Assembly (NCBI GenBank): GCA_965153455.1
Contig: OZ234498.1
Span: forward strand, 12,772,001-12,836,000
Direction: 5' to 3'
Origin: Sphagnum compactum
Lineage: Eukaryota > Bryophyta > Sphagnopsida > Sphagnales
Length of the DNA: 64,000 nt
Positions 63,338 through 64,000 of this stretch are shown one piece after another; the stretch's first letter is position 1, and each line of letters begins with the position of its first letter. The position numbers were made by a program, and so were the translations under genes. The notes beneath the pieces are model-generated. The model saw only the letters and a program-made list of their open reading frames with translations. It was not told the DNA's origin and searched no databases.

Positions 63338-63605
63338 AACCTTCAAACATGCTTGACATGCTATGTGCACTGATGATTGCACTGCAAAGCCAACCTTCAA
63401 ACATGCTTGACATGCTATGTGCACTGATGATTGCACTGCAAAGCAACCTTCAAACATGCTTGACATGCTATGTGCACTGATGATTGCACTGCAAAGCCAA
63501 CCTTCAAACATGCTTGACATGCTATGTGCACTGATGATTGCACTGCAAAGCCAACCTTCAAACATCTTGACATGCTATGTGCACTAATCATAGCACGGCA
63601 AAGCA
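63338..63605. repeat. 54-bp tandem array, five copies
   Basis: Copies start with AACCTTCAAACATG at 63338, 63392, 63445, 63499 and 63553 (periods 54, 53, 54, 54). Each continues CTTGACATGCTATGTGCACT-GATGATTGCACTGCAAAGCC. The first four are nearly identical; the fifth has changed (TAATCATAGCACGGC) and is the edge copy. GTGCA..TGCAC in each unit can form a short stem. Minus-strand frames of 18-residue repeats come from the 54-bp period and are not taken as genes. Confidence 0.93.
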
Positions 63606-64000
63606 TAGTTAGTTAATAACACTATAATTGTACATAATAAAGTATAGACTTGGTAGGTATAGAAAGCCACAGTTTGGTAGTAGAATTCAACAAATTAGGT
63701 GTGGATTCAAATGGTCAGAATGTACAGAGCAATAGGGCCCAAAAAAATGGCCCAAAAATTTAAGTGCAATACTGGAACTGTTTCCAAAGAAAAAACAAAA
63801 TCTCCTAATGAGGTTATTGCAAGTAAAATCCTTCTACATGCAAAGCTATTCTTGCACACTTAAAAGATCACACATTACAGCTTTGGTCTACCAAGGATCG
63901 ATGATGATTCCAAAGTCATCTTGAAGTGAGGTACAAACTGTAAACTATGCCACTACTTCATATATCATATCACATTGATGAACCCCAACTGGCTTTCTCA
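63606..64000. other. intergenic DNA at window end
   Basis: AT-rich sequence. No gene or repeat was recognised. Confidence 0.5.

Noticed and set aside
63375-63385. Box C/D-like CTGATGA in the 54-bp repeat
   Set aside because: No separate box D, terminal stem or guide spacing.
63338-63605. CRISPR-like array
   Set aside because: Units are contiguous 54-bp tandem copies with no unique spacers, and the window is plant nuclear DNA.

Overview
This window looks like nuclear DNA of a land plant. Its genes have short exons, GT-AG introns and plant-specific protein families (LURP-one-related, a PPH1/TAP38-type PP2C, an F-box/WD40 protein, cytosolic malate dehydrogenase). They sit in long AT-rich stretches full of decayed transposons and simple repeats. 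A large, TE-rich genome of a seed-free plant such as a fern or lycophyte fits best. That is an inference from gene spacing and transposase families; no sequence here proves the species.

Layout. 1-14.5 kb: AT-rich intergenic DNA with degenerate TAGG-type repeats, a 42-bp tandem array, SINE-like pieces and two diverged repeat families. 14.7-16.1 kb (+): a three-exon LURP-one-related gene of 206 aa. 18.2-20.0 kb (+): a decayed hAT transposase. 21.6-21.95 kb: direct repeats around a hairpin. 23.7-26.7 kb (+): a multi-exon PP2C gene closest to the thylakoid phosphatase PPH1/TAP38, with several inactivating changes. 32.2-35.6 kb (+): an intact seven-exon cytosolic NAD-malate dehydrogenase of 333 aa. 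36.4-39.9 kb (-): an intact eight-exon F-box/WD40 gene of 550 aa, convergent with MDH. 41.5-41.8 kb: a foldback element. 43.1-50.1 kb (-): a complete chromodomain Ty3/gypsy retrotransposon with 821-bp LTRs, a 5-bp target duplication, a tRNA-iMet primer site and a polypurine tract, but a broken gag-pol. 51.1-52.6 kb (-): a decayed pogo/CENP-B-type DDE transposase. 54.1-54.7 kb: a diverged tandem array. 56.0-59.1 kb (+): a complete hAT element with an 8-bp target duplication, terminal inverted repeats and a strikingly GC-rich transposase carrying one stop and one frameshift. 63.3-63.6 kb: a 54-bp tandem array.

Three genes appear functional (LURP-one-related, MDH, F-box/WD40). Their reading frames were joined by hand across introns with consistent splice phases, and each gives a full-length protein. 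They do not form a pathway; the region is ordinary gene islands in repeat-rich DNA. The most unusual item is the GC-rich hAT element, whose composition differs sharply from its surroundings and which may have arrived recently. The chromovirus is also notable: its two LTRs are almost identical although its coding region is broken at five points.
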